Shown here: piece after piece, positions 40,985-51,570 of the stretch
Layout of the letters: each line of letters opens with the position of its first letter
How positions within the stretch are numbered: position 1 is the first letter of the stretch
Source of the DNA: Prorocentrum cordatum
Lineage: Eukaryota; Sar; Dinophyceae; Prorocentrales; Prorocentraceae
Reading direction: 5' to 3'
NCBI GenBank assembly: GCA_963575745.1
Contig: CAUYUJ010000675.1
Location: 46,785-110,784 of the forward strand
DNA length: 64,000 nucleotides
Made by a program: the position numbers and the translations under genes
Notes under the pieces: model-generated
The model's database searches: none
Told to the model about the DNA's origin: nothing
The model's input: the letters and a program-made list of their open reading frames with translations, nothing else

Positions 40985-41105
40985 GCAGAGGGGGGAGGAC
41001 TTCTTAGGAGCACCCCTGCTTCTTAGAAGGCGCGGGCCTTATCTATAGATGTAAGGCCGGCGCCTTCTAAGAAGCAGCCCGCTTCTAAGAAGCCCTCCCC
41101 CCTCC
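40985..41105. mobile_element. Family J palindromic element, copy 1
   Basis: GGGGGAGGACTTCTTAGGAG, then TGCTTCTTAGAAGGCGC, GGGCCTTA around a short centre (TCTATAGATG), then TAAGGCCGGCGCCTTCTAAG, AAGCAG and GCTTCTAAGAAGCCCTCCCC. Almost the whole 120 bp is one palindrome. Copy 2 is at 52078-52180 with the same flanks (GCGCAGAGGGG left and TGTGCGCGCCGCCAA right). Confidence 0.8.
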
Positions 41106-41259
41106 CCCCACTCCCTTGTGCGCGCCGCCAAAGGATGCACCCCCTGGGGGGTTTAATTCGCAGTTGGTATATCCCTGGTTTGAGGCTTGCCCCATCTGGC
41201 GCAAGTCCGTGAAGTCCGGCTAGATGCCTGTCCATGCGGCGGAATCGCGTCAAATCCGG

Positions 41260-41350
41260 TTTAATTGAAAGGGGCCCAGGGACACACAGATAAATAGACA
41301 AATCCCAGGGTTCCCATATTTTCCTGGGGATCTAATTGTGTCCGTGTAAT
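41260..41350 (-). mobile_element. Family H fragment (reverse)
   Basis: GGGCCCAGGGACACACAGAT, then AAATAGACAAATCCC and CCCATATTTTCCTGGG, then GATCTAATTGTGTCCGTG. This is the reverse of both ends of family H joined with most of the interior missing. Confidence 0.6.
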
Positions 41351-41462
41351 TATTCTCCTCCTGATTAATCTGGGGCTCAAGCCGGTCTCATCCGCCGTAG
41401 TGATCGGGCTTGATAGCCCTGAACCGTTTTGACGAAGACCGCCCAGGAGATAGATCTTAACC

Positions 41463-41640
41463 GCTGAGATCCTACGCCACGACGAACAAGTGTAACATCT
41501 TTGGACAACAACTCGACCAGAGCCCTGGATTCCACCTTGCTGCTGCATCATTCGAGCTGCATCGATGCGTGAGGGCCCGAGAATCTGCAATAATGCAAAA
41601 AATCGCCCGCTGTGCAAAGATGCTGCTCCAGGATCTCAGG
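41463..41640 (-). mobile_element. Family O element (reverse) whose end gives an exon acceptor
   Basis: Starts GCTGAGATCCTACGCC and ends CTCCAGGATCTCAGG; the termini are inverted repeats. The interior has CATCGATGCGTGAGGGCCCG as in 34350-34500. The terminal CTCAG is followed immediately by ankyrin coding sequence (GGCCCCCGAGGATGCC). Confidence 0.75.
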
Positions 41641-41829
41641 GCCCCCGAGGATGCCGAGTGTGCGCGCGTGCTGGTCGAGCGCGGCCTGAGACTGGACGCC
41701 GCCGACCATGCCGGGAAGACCGCGCTGTTCCACGCGGCCGAGTGCGACCGCGCGGGCGTGGTCCGGGCGCTGCTGGACTGCAGTGCTTCGGCGGCGGCTG
41801 TGGACGCCGATGGGAGGACCCTGCAGCGC
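41640..41829 (+). CDS. Ankyrin-repeat exon starting at a family O terminus
   Basis: Reads APEDAECARVLVERGLRLDA, then ADHAGKTALFHAAECDRAGV, then VRALLDCSASAAAVDADGRT, LQR. Two repeats: the second helix of one, the whole of the next (G-K-T-A-L-F-H-A-A) and the start of a third (D-G-R-T-L). Acceptor GGATCTCAG is inside the element terminus; donor is CAGCGC|GTGCGAG. A methionine upstream in the element keeps the frame open, but I regard that as chance. Confidence 0.75.
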
Positions 41830-41854
41830 GTGCGAGGGGGAGCTCCGCGGACGA

Positions 41855-42065
41855 CATGCTCGGTAGCAAATCATGGGAGCCTTGTATGTCCTGGAAATTC
41901 CACCTTTGGAGTGCATTCGCGCGCGCTAGCGCTAGCGGCTAGCGTCTGGCCATGAGCAAGCGCCGATTTAGCGTCGACTGGCGTCGATTTAGCGTCGGCT
42001 AGCGTCCATTAGCGTCGGCAAGCGTCGGTAATCGTCGATTCGGAAGAGCCAGCAAGATGGCACTG
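41855..42065 (+). mobile_element. Family K dispersed repeat, copy 2
   Basis: CATGGGAGCCTTGTATGTCC, then GAGTGCATTCGCGCGCGC, GCTAGCGTCTGGC, five TTAGCGTC/TAGCGTCG words, then GAAGAGCCAGCAAGATGGCA. From 42066 to 43144 nothing certain is recognised except a TCC/TCG tract at 42630-42725 and CCA/GGT runs near 42600-42745. Confidence 0.7.
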
Positions 42066-43144
42066 GAGGCAGGCCTCCACGAGTTGCCGCCGAAGACTTT
42101 TGTGCACCGCGCTGCGTTGGCGTCTCCAGAGGCGTCGTCGACTCTCGACACAGGAATGGTACGGAACACAGCGTTGCGGCCCTCGGCCCTCGTCGGTTGT
42201 TGAAAGTAGGTATTTTCTGGATCCCCAGATCCCAGTCTACTTCAGGCGCCTTCCTACTGCAATGCTCGATCTGCTCCTGCCGTGTTGCATCGTTCTTTGG
42301 GAGGGCCTGGGCCCAATCTGATTCTGTCCGCCTTCCTGCTTCATGTTGTGACCTGCTTCTTTCGACCGACGTGTCGTTCCTTGACCCATCTGGGCACACA
42401 CGCTGCGCACCGCACCGCGCTGGAGCGGCGCCCGGGAGGGAGCCCAGACACGGCGCGGTGCCTGGGCGCCGCTCCTCGCAGGGGGGGGGGGGCGAGGGGG
42501 GCCCGCACTCCTCCAGCGTGCGGCACAGCTCGAGACGTGACCTCCTCGTCGTGTCCGGCGTCTTGGGGGGGGGGGGGCCCTCGCTGATGGGCCTGGTTTC
42601 CACCACCACCACCACCAGAAGTGGGAGGGAGAGAGGGTCCTCCTCTTCCTCCTCCTCTTCCTCCTCCTCGTCCTCCTCCTCCTCGTCCTCCTCCTTCTTT
42701 TCCTCCACCACCTCCTCCTCCAACTGATGGTGGTGGTGGTGGAAGACAGGCCCATCATGGGGGCGCCCTCGCCGTGCCCTGGGACCGTCAAAAGACCTAC
42801 CTTCGACGACCCCCTAAGAGCGACCCTTCGCCTGAGTGACCTGTGGGGCGGGCTCATCGGGGTCCCCCCGATCGCCGAGCGCGATGCGTTAGCGGCCGAT
42901 TGCGCGCCTGGATTTGGCCACCTTGCGCCCTCTTCGTCCGCGCGCCACTGGCCACTCTTGCCTAGGGTCACTCTTGCGCGTAGCCGAGCAGTCCTGGGCG
43001 AAAGACGGGTCCCCAGTGAGTGGATCCCGAGCTCCGGGGGCCCCCAACCGAACAAAAAGCAAGACGTCGGATGTGAGGGGAGGCGGTCTTCTGGGAAGGC
43101 AGGGGGGGAGATCCCGGGACCCCTCCTGCCTTCGGGAAAACGGC

Positions 43145-43232
43145 CTAACCGTAAACTTTCGAGGTTTCATGCGGATATATTTGATCGGCGTTCCGGCCCC
43201 CCCTGGCGGCGCTTGCGGCGCCGCCCCTGGCG

Positions 43233-43306
<74 letters not shown>

Positions 43307-43370
43307 GAATTCTCATTTCTGAAGAATAATTATTGTTGATCCCCCCCATCGGTGCATACTGTTTTTTCTC
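43145..43370. repeat. Truncated family C with (TTG)n and a family P end
   Basis: The left half of family C (AACTTTCGAGG, CATGCGGATATATTTGATCG, GCGCCGCCCCTGGCGCGG) passes directly into (TTG)n at 43232-43308, then CTGAAGAATAATTATTGTTG. The same TTG-to-TAAAGAATAATTATTGTTGG transition occurs at 44320-44365. Confidence 0.65.
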
Positions 43371-43434
43371 AATCAAAGTGTGCCCCTCGACGCTCGCACC
43401 CGTTTTTTTACAAGGAAAGTCTTCCTGCTCAAAC

Positions 43435-43960
43435 TGGGCCCCTGGCCCCCGGGTTGCAACAACAACGGCTCCCGCTTGAGACTTCCTTGCAATTTAGCCA
43501 GGACCCCCGCTCCCGCCCGAGACTTCCTCGCATTTTATTCAGGAATCGCGCTCTCGCTTGGGATTTCCTTACAATTTATTCAGGAATCGCCTGGAGTCGC
43601 GCTCTCGCTGGAGATTTGCTTGCAACTTAGTGAAGAATGGCCTTGCGTTGGATTTTTTTTGCAATTTGCCCAGGCGCCGCGCTCCCGACACCCAGGCACC
43701 CAGGAGTCGCGCCCGTTGTGGCCCCATGTGCATGCCCTTCGTGGCCCCGCTGTCGCCATTTGTGTCCCCCTCACTGGCCTACGTGGCCCAGTTGCTACCC
43801 TCAGTGGCCCCATAGTTGCCTTCTGTGGCCCCGCATTATCTGCACTTCGTGGCCCCCGCTCGTTCGCGCTCTTCGTGGCCCCATACGCATTCCCTTCGTA
43901 TCCCCGCTGTCGCCCTTCGTGGCCTACTTCGTGCCCTTCGTGGCCCTGCTGTCGTTCTCT
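43435..43960. repeat. Two minisatellites
   Basis: 43435-43690 has about five copies of a 50-bp unit with GCGCTCTCGCTTGGGATTTC, then CTTACAATTTATTCAGGAAT. 43710-43960 has a loose 30-bp repeat with TTCGTGGCCCC. Both are diverged. A (TCG)n tract follows at 43975-44055. Confidence 0.7.
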
Positions 43961-44020
43961 CTCGCTCTCGCTTTCGCTCGTCGTCGCCGTCGTCGTCGTC
44001 GTCGTCGCCGTCGTCTTCGA

Positions 44021-44052
<32 letters not shown>

Positions 44053-44484
44053 GTCGGTCCCTGTCCGTCCCTCTTGGGGTCGGGTCGACGGTCCGCGGCC
44101 GCCCCGCCGATCAGCGCTGCCGCTGGCCAGGCCGACGGTCCGCGGCCGCCCCGCCGCTTGCCGGGGCCCGGCCTGCAGGGAAGAAAGGTATACCCCCAAA
44201 AGGGGTTCGATCGAAGACGAAGAGGGCGGGTATCGAGGGTCTGGGAAATACGCGTTATTGGACACTCGAGCATGTAAGGGCGAGCAGTCTGAAAGTTATC
44301 ATTATTATTATTATTACTGTTGTTGTTGTTGTTGAACATTATTACTTCTAAAGAATAATTATTGTTGGGACCCCTGGTGCATGGCCCCCCCGCCGCGCTT
44401 AGGCCGCAGCCACATTTTCATCATTTTCGTGAGGAAGTCTCAGGCAAAACGGGTTGGTCCGGATCCGGTTGTTTTGTTACGGCC

Positions 44485-44590
44485 CGTTTTCCCTTGCAAA
44501 AAATAAGCTAAAGTGGACATTTCTTGTTCTAACATAACCAAACTTCAAGAATCCCTTGCAAAAAATAAGGTAAAGTGGACATTCGCGCGC
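44485..44590. repeat. 62-bp tandem duplication
   Basis: CCCTTGCAAAAAATAAGCTA, then AAGTGGACATT occurs at about 44491 and again, with GGTAAAG, at about 44553. 44591-45092 holds no recognised gene. Confidence 0.75.
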
Positions 44591-45092
44591 GCAAGGCGAA
44601 ATCCTTCCAAAACCTTAGTTTTCGTAGCGATTTTAACATAAAAACATAAAAAACCAATGGTTAAAAAAAAAAACTTGTCAACATTTCATCCCGCGCGCTC
44701 TTGCGGATTCGTAGGAAACCCAACACTTTTTAAACATTTCTGTCAAACGGGCTTTTGCGAGCAACTTTTTCGAACTTCTGCAACAACGGTTGCGCACCTG
44801 CCAGGGCCATCATCCCTGTCAAATAATACCATGCGGGACACATTCGTTTTTTCTTCGCGCGCGCACGCCGTCGTCGTCGGCCGCGGGGCCCTGAATAGTA
44901 GCCACGGTCGTCCGCATGCCACGAAGTGAAGTGTCCGAACGTCATAGGGCGGGAAGCTGGGTGTGGGTGGTGGCGAAGAGTCGTTTGGAAATTTGGTAGA
45001 GCTTGAACCGGCCCCCCCACAAAGTGGGGGTATTGCCCGCCTCCTATGAAAACCCTGGCACTGGTGAGAACGGAGTGTCCCCACGTGCTAGT

Positions 45093-45093
45093 A

Positions 45094-45182
<89 letters not shown>

Positions 45183-45183
45183 G
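45093..45183. repeat. (TTG)n tract
   Basis: Pure TTG for about 90 bases. The similar tract at 43232-43308 is followed by different sequence. Confidence 0.95.
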
Positions 45184-45244
45184 GTTGTTAGTAAGTGCGG
45201 GGCGCCCCGACCCGGGCCCCCCCCCCCCCCCCCACACACAACAC

Positions 45245-47090
45245 TCACAACAACCGGAATTCCTAAGGATTCCTAGGAATTCCTAAGGATTCCTAGGAAT
45301 TCCAGAGGATTTCTAGAAATTCCAAAGGATTCCTAAGAATTCCTAAGGATTCCGAGGAATCCCAAAGGAATTCCTAAGGATTCCTAGGAATTCCTCCGGA
45401 TTCCCAGGAACTCTTAGGAATTCTTAGGAATTCCTAAGGATTCCTAGGAATTCCTGAGGATCCTTAGGAATTCCGAAGGATTCCTAGGAATCCCTAAGGA
45501 TTCCTAAGGATTCCAATGGTTCTTAGGAATTCCAAAGGATTCTTAGGAATTCCTAACGATTCCTAGGGATTCGAAAGGATTTTCAACAATTCCACAGCAT
45601 TCCTAGGAATTCCTACGGATTCTTAGGAGTTCCTAAGCATTCCCAGGAATTTCTAATGATTCCTTCGAGTTCCTGAGGATTCATAGGAATTCCAAAGGAT
45701 TCTTAGGAATTCCAAAGGATTCTTAATATTCCGAAGATTCCCAGGAATTCCTAAGGATTCCTAGGAATTCCAAAGGATCCCTAGGAATTCCAAGTATTCC
45801 TAGGAATTCCTAAGAATTCCTCGGAATTCCTAAGGATTCGCATAATTTTCTAAGGATTCCTAGGAATTCCCAAGGACCCGTAGGAATTCCTAAGGATTCC
45901 TAGGAATGCCTAAGGACTCCTGAGAATTCCGAAGGATTCTCATGAATTTCTCCGGATTCCTAAGGATTCCTAGGCATTCCTAGGAATTCGAAAAGGATTC
46001 CAGGGAATTCCAGAAAGGATTCCTAGGAATTCTTCAGGATTCCTAGGAATTCCTAAGGACGCCTCGGAATTCCTAAGGATTCCTAAGACTTCAGGAAGAT
46101 TTCCAGGAATTCCGAAGGATTCCTAGGAATTCCTAAGGTTTTTAAATTCCAGAGGGTTCCTAGGAAATTCGGAAGGATTCCTAGGAATTCCTAAGGATCC
46201 CTAGGAATTCCGAAGGATTCTTATAAATTCCGAAGGATTCCTAGGATTTCCTAAGGATTCGTAGGAATACCTGAGGATTCCGATTAGGAATTCCTAAGCA
46301 TTCCTGAGAATTCCTAAGGATTCTTAGGAATTTCTAGGGATTCGTAAGGATTCCAGAGGATTCCTATTATTTTTTAAGGATTCCTAAGAATTCCTGAGGA
46401 CGCCTCGGAATTCCTAAGGATTCCTAAGACTTCCGGATGGTTTTTCAGGAATTCTAGGATTCCTAGGAATTCCTAGGAATTCCTAGGAATTCGTAAGGAT
46501 TTCTAGGAATTGCCAAGGATTCTTAGGAATTCCGAAGCATTCCTAGGAATTCCGAAGGATTCCAAGGGCTTCCTAAGGATCCCTAGGAATTCCTAAGGAT
46601 TCCCAGGAATTCCTAAGGACTCCTGTGAATTCCCAAGGATTCCGATGAATTCGTAAGGATTCCTAGGAATTCCAAGAAGGATCCTTAGGAGTTCGTGGAG
46701 ATTCCTAGGGATTCGTAAGGATTCCTAGGAATGCCTAATGATTCCTAGGAATTCGTGAGGTAGGAATGCCTAAGGATTCCTACGAATTCGTAAGGATTCC
46801 TAGGAATTCGAAAGGGTTCCCTAGGAATTCCTGAGGATTCCTAGGAATTCCTAAGCATTCCCAGGAATTCGTAAGGATTCCTAGGAATGCCTAAGGATTC
46901 CTAGGAATTCGAAAGGATTCCTAGGAATTCGAAGGATTCCTAAGAATTCCGAAGGATCCGTAGGAATTCGAATGATTCCTAGGAATTCCTAAGGATTCCT
47001 AGGAATTCGAAGGATTCCTAAGACTTCCGAAGGATTCGTAGGAATTCCTAAGGATTCCTGGGAATTCCTAAGGATTCCTAGGAATTCCTC
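45245..47090. repeat. 1.85-kb satellite of a palindromic 20-bp unit
   Basis: Unit AAGGATTCCTAGGAATTCCT, repeated about 90 times with scattered substitutions and indels. Each unit contains CCTAGG and GAATTC, so it can pair with itself and with neighbours. Stop codons are frequent in all frames, in contrast to the trinucleotide tracts. It ends sharply at the TCGCTTCGCCGG text at 47090. Confidence 0.95.
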
Positions 47091-47488
47091 GCTTCGCCGG
47101 TGCACACATGCTTTTTGCTGGCAGGAGTTCGTTGGTGCCAGAGAGGAGGTCCGCAGATGTTCACAGAAATCGAATTCAAACGGCGTTGTTGTGGTGTTGT
47201 GTGCGGGGGGGGGGTCGTTGTTGTGGTTGTTGCCGGGGGGGGGTCCCGACGGGTCGGCGCTGGCCGCCTTTGCTTTGTTTTTGTTGTTGTTGCTTATATG
47301 CTTGTTTCTCTTAATGTGTTATTATTTTTCTGCTTCTGCATCGTCTTCGTGTTTTTATTATTCTTCTTCTACTCAAGGCATGGGGCTTTTTTCTTCTGCC
47401 TTCCGATACGCCCTCCTACAAGTCGCCTGCCTCCCCCCGGAGACTGGATTTCGCGCCCGCCCACCTTGCTTCCTGCGCGTCGCCCAAG

Positions 47489-47665
47489 GACGGCCCTGCA
47501 CTGGGCGCGGGGCTCCGAGGTTCCCCGGCTGCTCCTCGGGGCCTCCGCGCCCGTGGACCACCTCGACAAGATTAAACAGACCGCGCTGTTCTTCGCGGCC
47601 GTTCGCGACGACGCGGCGATGGTGCACGCGCTGTCGACGGCGGGCGCGAGCGGGGCCATCAGGCG
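47489..47665 (+). CDS. Ankyrin-repeat exon
   Basis: After CTTCCTGCGCGTCGCCCAAG the frame reads TALHWARGSEVPRLLLGASA, then PVDHLDKIKQTALFFAAVRD, then DAAMVHALSTAGASGAIR. Two repeats (T-A-L-H-W-A; K-Q-T-A-L-F-F-A-A), the first slightly short. Donor is probably AGGCG|GTCAGC or CGCGG|GTGGAG. A family D element follows within 40 bases. Confidence 0.75.
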
Positions 47666-47702
47666 GTCAGCCTTCTCGCGGGTGGAGAGGGGCGCGGGTG
47701 CC

Positions 47703-47887
47703 TCCAGGCCTCCTGAATGGGGTTGGAGCAGACGGTGTCGGAGGATCGCGCCGCATCGCCGATGTATCGCTGATGCGGTTTGAGGTGGAATTCGATTTTC
47801 TCCGCCCCGACGGCGTCGGCGATGCACCAGCGATGCGGCGCGATCCTCCGACCCCACCTATTCGGACCCGTCTAGGAGGCCTCTAGC
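47703..47887. mobile_element. Family D element, compact copy
   Basis: Left CCAGGCCTCCTGAATGGGG, then GGTGTCGGAGGATCGCGCCG. Right CGGCGCGATCCTCCGACCCC, then CACC and GTCTAGGAGGCCTCTAG. The roughly 185-bp copy shows the basic form without the nested insertion of 24845-25251. From 47888 to 48299 nothing is recognised. Confidence 0.8.
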
Positions 47888-48299
47888 AACTGCGGGTCGT
47901 CGTCCCTGCTGGTCAGTCGTGCCTGTCCAGCTGTGGTTTCGTGCGATACGTTTTGCTCGAGGCGGCCACCCGTGCTGCCCGTCTAGAATCGATTGGCACG
48001 GCTTTCGGCGGCTTCTATGGTGCTGGCGGACGTTTCGGGGCCTGGGGGACCCTGGAGGCCGCGCGTGGGCCTCTGAGGAGGAGTCGGGTTCGGGGTAGGA
48101 GTGATTGCGTCTGGGCCTTGCTTCATCGAGTGGGCACTACAACCCCTTAAGGGGCCAACTGCGTTTTATGCACATTTCGCCCACATGTTGGGTTTTTCTT
48201 TGAAGAGCTTTCGCCAGGGGTATTTCGAGAAGGGTCCGAGGGCGGCGTTGGGCACATCCTGAGGGCGTGCGCCCCGAAGAAAGGCCCACTAGTTCCCCT

Positions 48300-49470
48300 C
48301 CGGGGGGAGGAGGAGGAGGAGGAGGAGGAGGAGGAGGAGGAGGGGAGGAGGAGTAGGAGGAGGAGGAGGAGGAGAGGGAGGAGAAGGAGGGGGAGGAGGA
48401 GGAGGAGGAGGAGGAAGGATAGGATAATTCGAGGAGGAGGAGCAGGAGGAGGAGGAGGAGGAGGAGGAAGAGGAGGAGGGTGAACAAGAATTAGACACAG
48501 TAGTAGTAAGTTTAGCAATTGTACAAATATTAGTACCAGAACTAATGCTATGAATTTGGGTAATAATAGGAATGCATCGCATACATATACACATGATACT
48601 AATATTAGTAAGGTGATAACAATATTTCGAATACGAAGACTAAGAAGAACACTACGAAACCAAATAATAATAAAACACGTGATGCTAGTACTAGTAAGGC
48701 AAACAATGAGGGGGAAGAGGACGAGGAGGGGGAGGAGGAGGAGGAGGACGGGGGGGGAGGAGGAAGAGGAGGAGGAGGAGGAGGAGGAGGAGGAGGAGGA
48801 GGAGGAGGAGGAGGAGGAGGAAGAAGAGGGGGGGCGGGAGGAGGATGAGGAGGAAAAGGAGGAGGCGGAGGAAGAATAGTAATCACCATAAGGAAGTAAC
48901 CATCATAAAACAAGTAGCATGCACATAATAGTAATACTTCTATGCGTACTAATAGTATTAGTTCGACTATTGCGAATGGTGATAATGATACTATTACAGC
49001 TAGTAGCGGCGATAATGCTGAGGCTAACCATAACATACGAATGATGATACCAATAACAGTAATACCCGTAACATCACTACTAACCATCGTAATCGTAAGA
49101 AGAGGAATAGTAATACTATGCCGACGAATGGGACCACGACAAATACTAAGAACAGGGAACAAGTATAACACAAAGCTAATGATTTCACGAATGCTTAAAA
49201 TAATAAGAGACGAACCATCATAAGAAGAACAAACAGAGGAGGAGGAGGAGGAGGAGGAGGAGGAGGAGGAGGAGGAGGAGGAGGAGGAGGAGGAAGAAGA
49301 TGAGGCGGGGGAGGGGGATGAGGAGGAGGAGGAGGAGGAAGAGGAGGAGACGGAGGACGGGGAGTAGGAGGAGGAGGAGCAGGAGGAGGAGGAAGAGGAT
49401 CAGGACCCGGAGGAGGAGGAGGAGGTTGAGGAGAAGGAGGAGGAGACGGAGGGAGGAGGAGGGGGGAGGG
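48300..49470. repeat. GGA tracts separated by AT-rich degenerate triplets
   Basis: GGA blocks lie at 48300-48480, 48710-48875 and 49235-49470. Between them, 48485-48700 and 48880-49230 are AT-rich and made of AATA, AGTAAT, ACTAAT and GTAATA words without a fixed period. Coding is not supported. The alternation of two compositions is unusual here. Confidence 0.7.
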
Positions 49471-49671
49471 CATCGCGGTGACCCTTCCTCAGATCAGAGC
49501 TCTAGCGGTGGACTGGCTGGCACCTCTGTGCATTGTGTTCTTGCGCCCATCCCGCTACTACTACAGCGCGCTCGTTTCCTCCCTGCTTCCCTCCTCGCTG
49601 CTTCTCCCCTCCCTCCTGCCTCTTCCCTCGTCCCTCGCCCGTCCTCCCCTCCCTCTTCCCTTGTCGTCATC

Positions 49672-50060
49672 TCCTCCTCCTCCTCCTCCTCCTCCTCCTC
49701 CTCTTTCTCTCCTCCTCCTCCTCCTCCTCTTCTCCTCCTCCTCCTCCTCCTCCTCCTGCCTGACCTCGGCCTATCGACTCCCGTACTTGTCTTGGGCCGC
49801 ACTCTGGCCATGATGTTGCGGCGGATCCTACGCTGTGGCGGCGAGCCCCCCCCCCCCCAGGAGGCCGCCCAGGAAAAGTATCAACCTCCCCTCGCCCAGA
49901 GGAGAGGAGGAGGAGAGGAGGAGGAGGAGGAGGAGGAGGAGGAGGAGGAGGAGGAGGAGGAGGAGGAGGAGGAGGAGGAGGAGAGAGGCGCAGGCGGATG
50001 CAGAGGCGGAGGCGGAGGCGGAGGAGGAGGAGGAGGAGGAGGAGAACGCAACAAGCTTGT
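49672..50060. repeat. TCC tract followed by GGA tract
   Basis: TCC at 49672-49760 and GGA at 49900-50040 form a large potential hairpin with about 140 bases between. Confidence 0.85.
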
Positions 50061-50229
50061 TCTTCATGTCTGAATCCCTCGACCCGGGTCCCTCGACCCC
50101 TTCTGGGTTCTGGGTTCAGCCTTAGGCGTTCACCCCTCGACTCCTTCTCTTCATCCCCGGATGCGTATATTTCTTAAGATTTGCGGGAACGCGGCACCGG
50201 GAATCGGCCTCAACAGGCCAGCGCAGGGA

Positions 50230-50295
50230 CTCCGTTACGCCGTCGTTGTCGTCATCGTCGTCGTTGTCGTCATCGTCGTCGTTGTCGTCGTTGTC

Positions 50296-50342
<47 letters not shown>

Positions 50343-50475
50343 GGTCGCCGTCGTCGCCGTCGTCGTTGTCGTCCTCCTACTCCTCGGCCTCGGCCTCGGC
50401 CTCGTCCTCGGCCTCGGCGGCCTCGCCTTCGTCGTCGTGCTCGTTCTCGTCGTCGTCCTCCTCTACCTCCTCACG
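50230..50475. repeat. (TCG)n tract with CTCGGC words
   Basis: TCG with TTG interruptions (50240-50345), then GGCCTCGGCCTCG words. No gene. Confidence 0.85.
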
Positions 50476-50659
50476 TCTAGTCCGGTGGAGGTCAGGCGAG
50501 AGTTTTTCAGAGCCAAATAAAGGCCAGGATATCTTGAACCAGGACTTGGGAAATCCCGCCCGGAGAGAACAAAGAATGGAGAATGCATGTACCGGCCCCC
50601 CACTGCAGTTTCTTTCTTGCACGCCAATGTCTTGGTTTACTGGTGTCTCCACTTCCGGT

Positions 50660-50880
50660 CGGTAGCTTTTGGGTGGCGTGTCGCTCCGGTTCTGGCCAAC
50701 GGTGCTTTGGCGCGGCACGCTGTTCACGCCCCCATGAATCATTCTCAAGCGGCAACTTCCCGAGCTCTTCTGAGCCTCCCGCCCCGCGGAGCAGAGCGAC
50801 ACGCTATCCGATCGCATGGCATAAGGCGTCGCCGAGGCCACCGCCGCGACACGCTGAGCAAAAGTTCCCACCGTAGGTGG
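50660..50880 (+). mobile_element. Family E element, well preserved
   Basis: GGGTGGCGTGTCGCTCCGGT, GCGCGGCACGCTGTTC, CCCGCCCCGCGGAGCAGAGC, GACACGCTATCCGATCGC and CCGCCGCGACACGCTGAGC. It lies immediately upstream of an ankyrin exon. Confidence 0.7.
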
Positions 50881-50900
50881 CCTTGAATTTGCCGCCCCAG

Positions 50901-51002
50901 CGCAGGGACATCAACGAGCAGACGCCGCTCTTCTACGCGGCTAGGGAGGCGTCCCTGCCGGTCGTGCAGCGGCTCGTCTGCCAGGCCCAGGGACCCAGGA
51001 GG
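50901..51002 (+). CDS. Ankyrin-repeat exon between family E and family B
   Basis: Exactly 34 codons, phase 0, between GCCGCCCCAG and GG|GTGGGA. Reads RRDINEQTPLFYAAREASLP, then VVQRLVCQAQGPRR. One ankyrin repeat (N-E-Q-T-P-L-F-Y-A-A...V-V-Q-R-L-V). Oddly, the bases after the donor read GRKTPLETWKIAKN in another frame, which looks like the start of a further repeat. Either that is chance, or the exon continues and has suffered a one-base indel. Confidence 0.7.
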
Positions 51003-51046
51003 GTGGGAGGAAGACGCCCCTCGAGACATGGAAAATAGCGAAGAAC

Positions 51047-51570
51047 AGTTGTTTCACATTTTCGGCCTCTGGGGGCCCTCGCCAGGCCCCGGGACCGCCA
51101 AAAAACGACTCAGGATGAAATACAGGTCCCGGAGAAGACGTTATCAACAAACCATGACGTCGGGGGTCTGGGACAGGCAGGTCGCAATTCCACCGGAGGA
51201 ATCTGGGAAATTTGTGGGCTGGCGTCCTGGCGCAAGTATTGTAACACGGCGGAGGTGCGTTTGGACCCTCCTTACGGCCGCCTTCGTTGGACCAGTGGTC
51301 GCAGAGGAGTCCTCGGCCCCCTCCCGTGCCTGTTGGCGGCACGGCCGAGTGGTGGGCGACCTGCAGCCCGTCGCCTGTGAGGCCTACGGTGGCGCATGGG
51401 AGTGGCGTCGCAGGTGGTCCCGACCCCAGACCGCCGACGTCGTGATTTTTCACAACGTAACCCCCCAGAGGTCCGGACCCCTTCCTGATGACACGTTTTT
51501 CATCCTGAGTCGTTTTTCGACGGTCCCGAGGCCCAGGAAGGGCCCCTGGAGGCCGAAAATAACCAAACAC
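51047..51570. mobile_element. Inverted pair of family B elements
   Basis: 51049-51172 and 51424-51564 are opposed over about 125-140 bases: TTTTCGGCCTCTGGGGGCCC, GGACCGCCAAAAAACGACTC and AGGATGAAA against TTTCATCCTGAGTCGTTTTT, CGACGGTCCCGAGG and GGGCCCCTGGAGGCCGAAAA. Outer ends GACGTCGGGGGTCTGGG and CCCCAGACCGCCGACGTC also pair. The spacer of about 250 bases contains CAATTCCACCGGAGGAATC and no gene. A pure T run of about 28 bases lies at 51582-51610. Confidence 0.75.
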
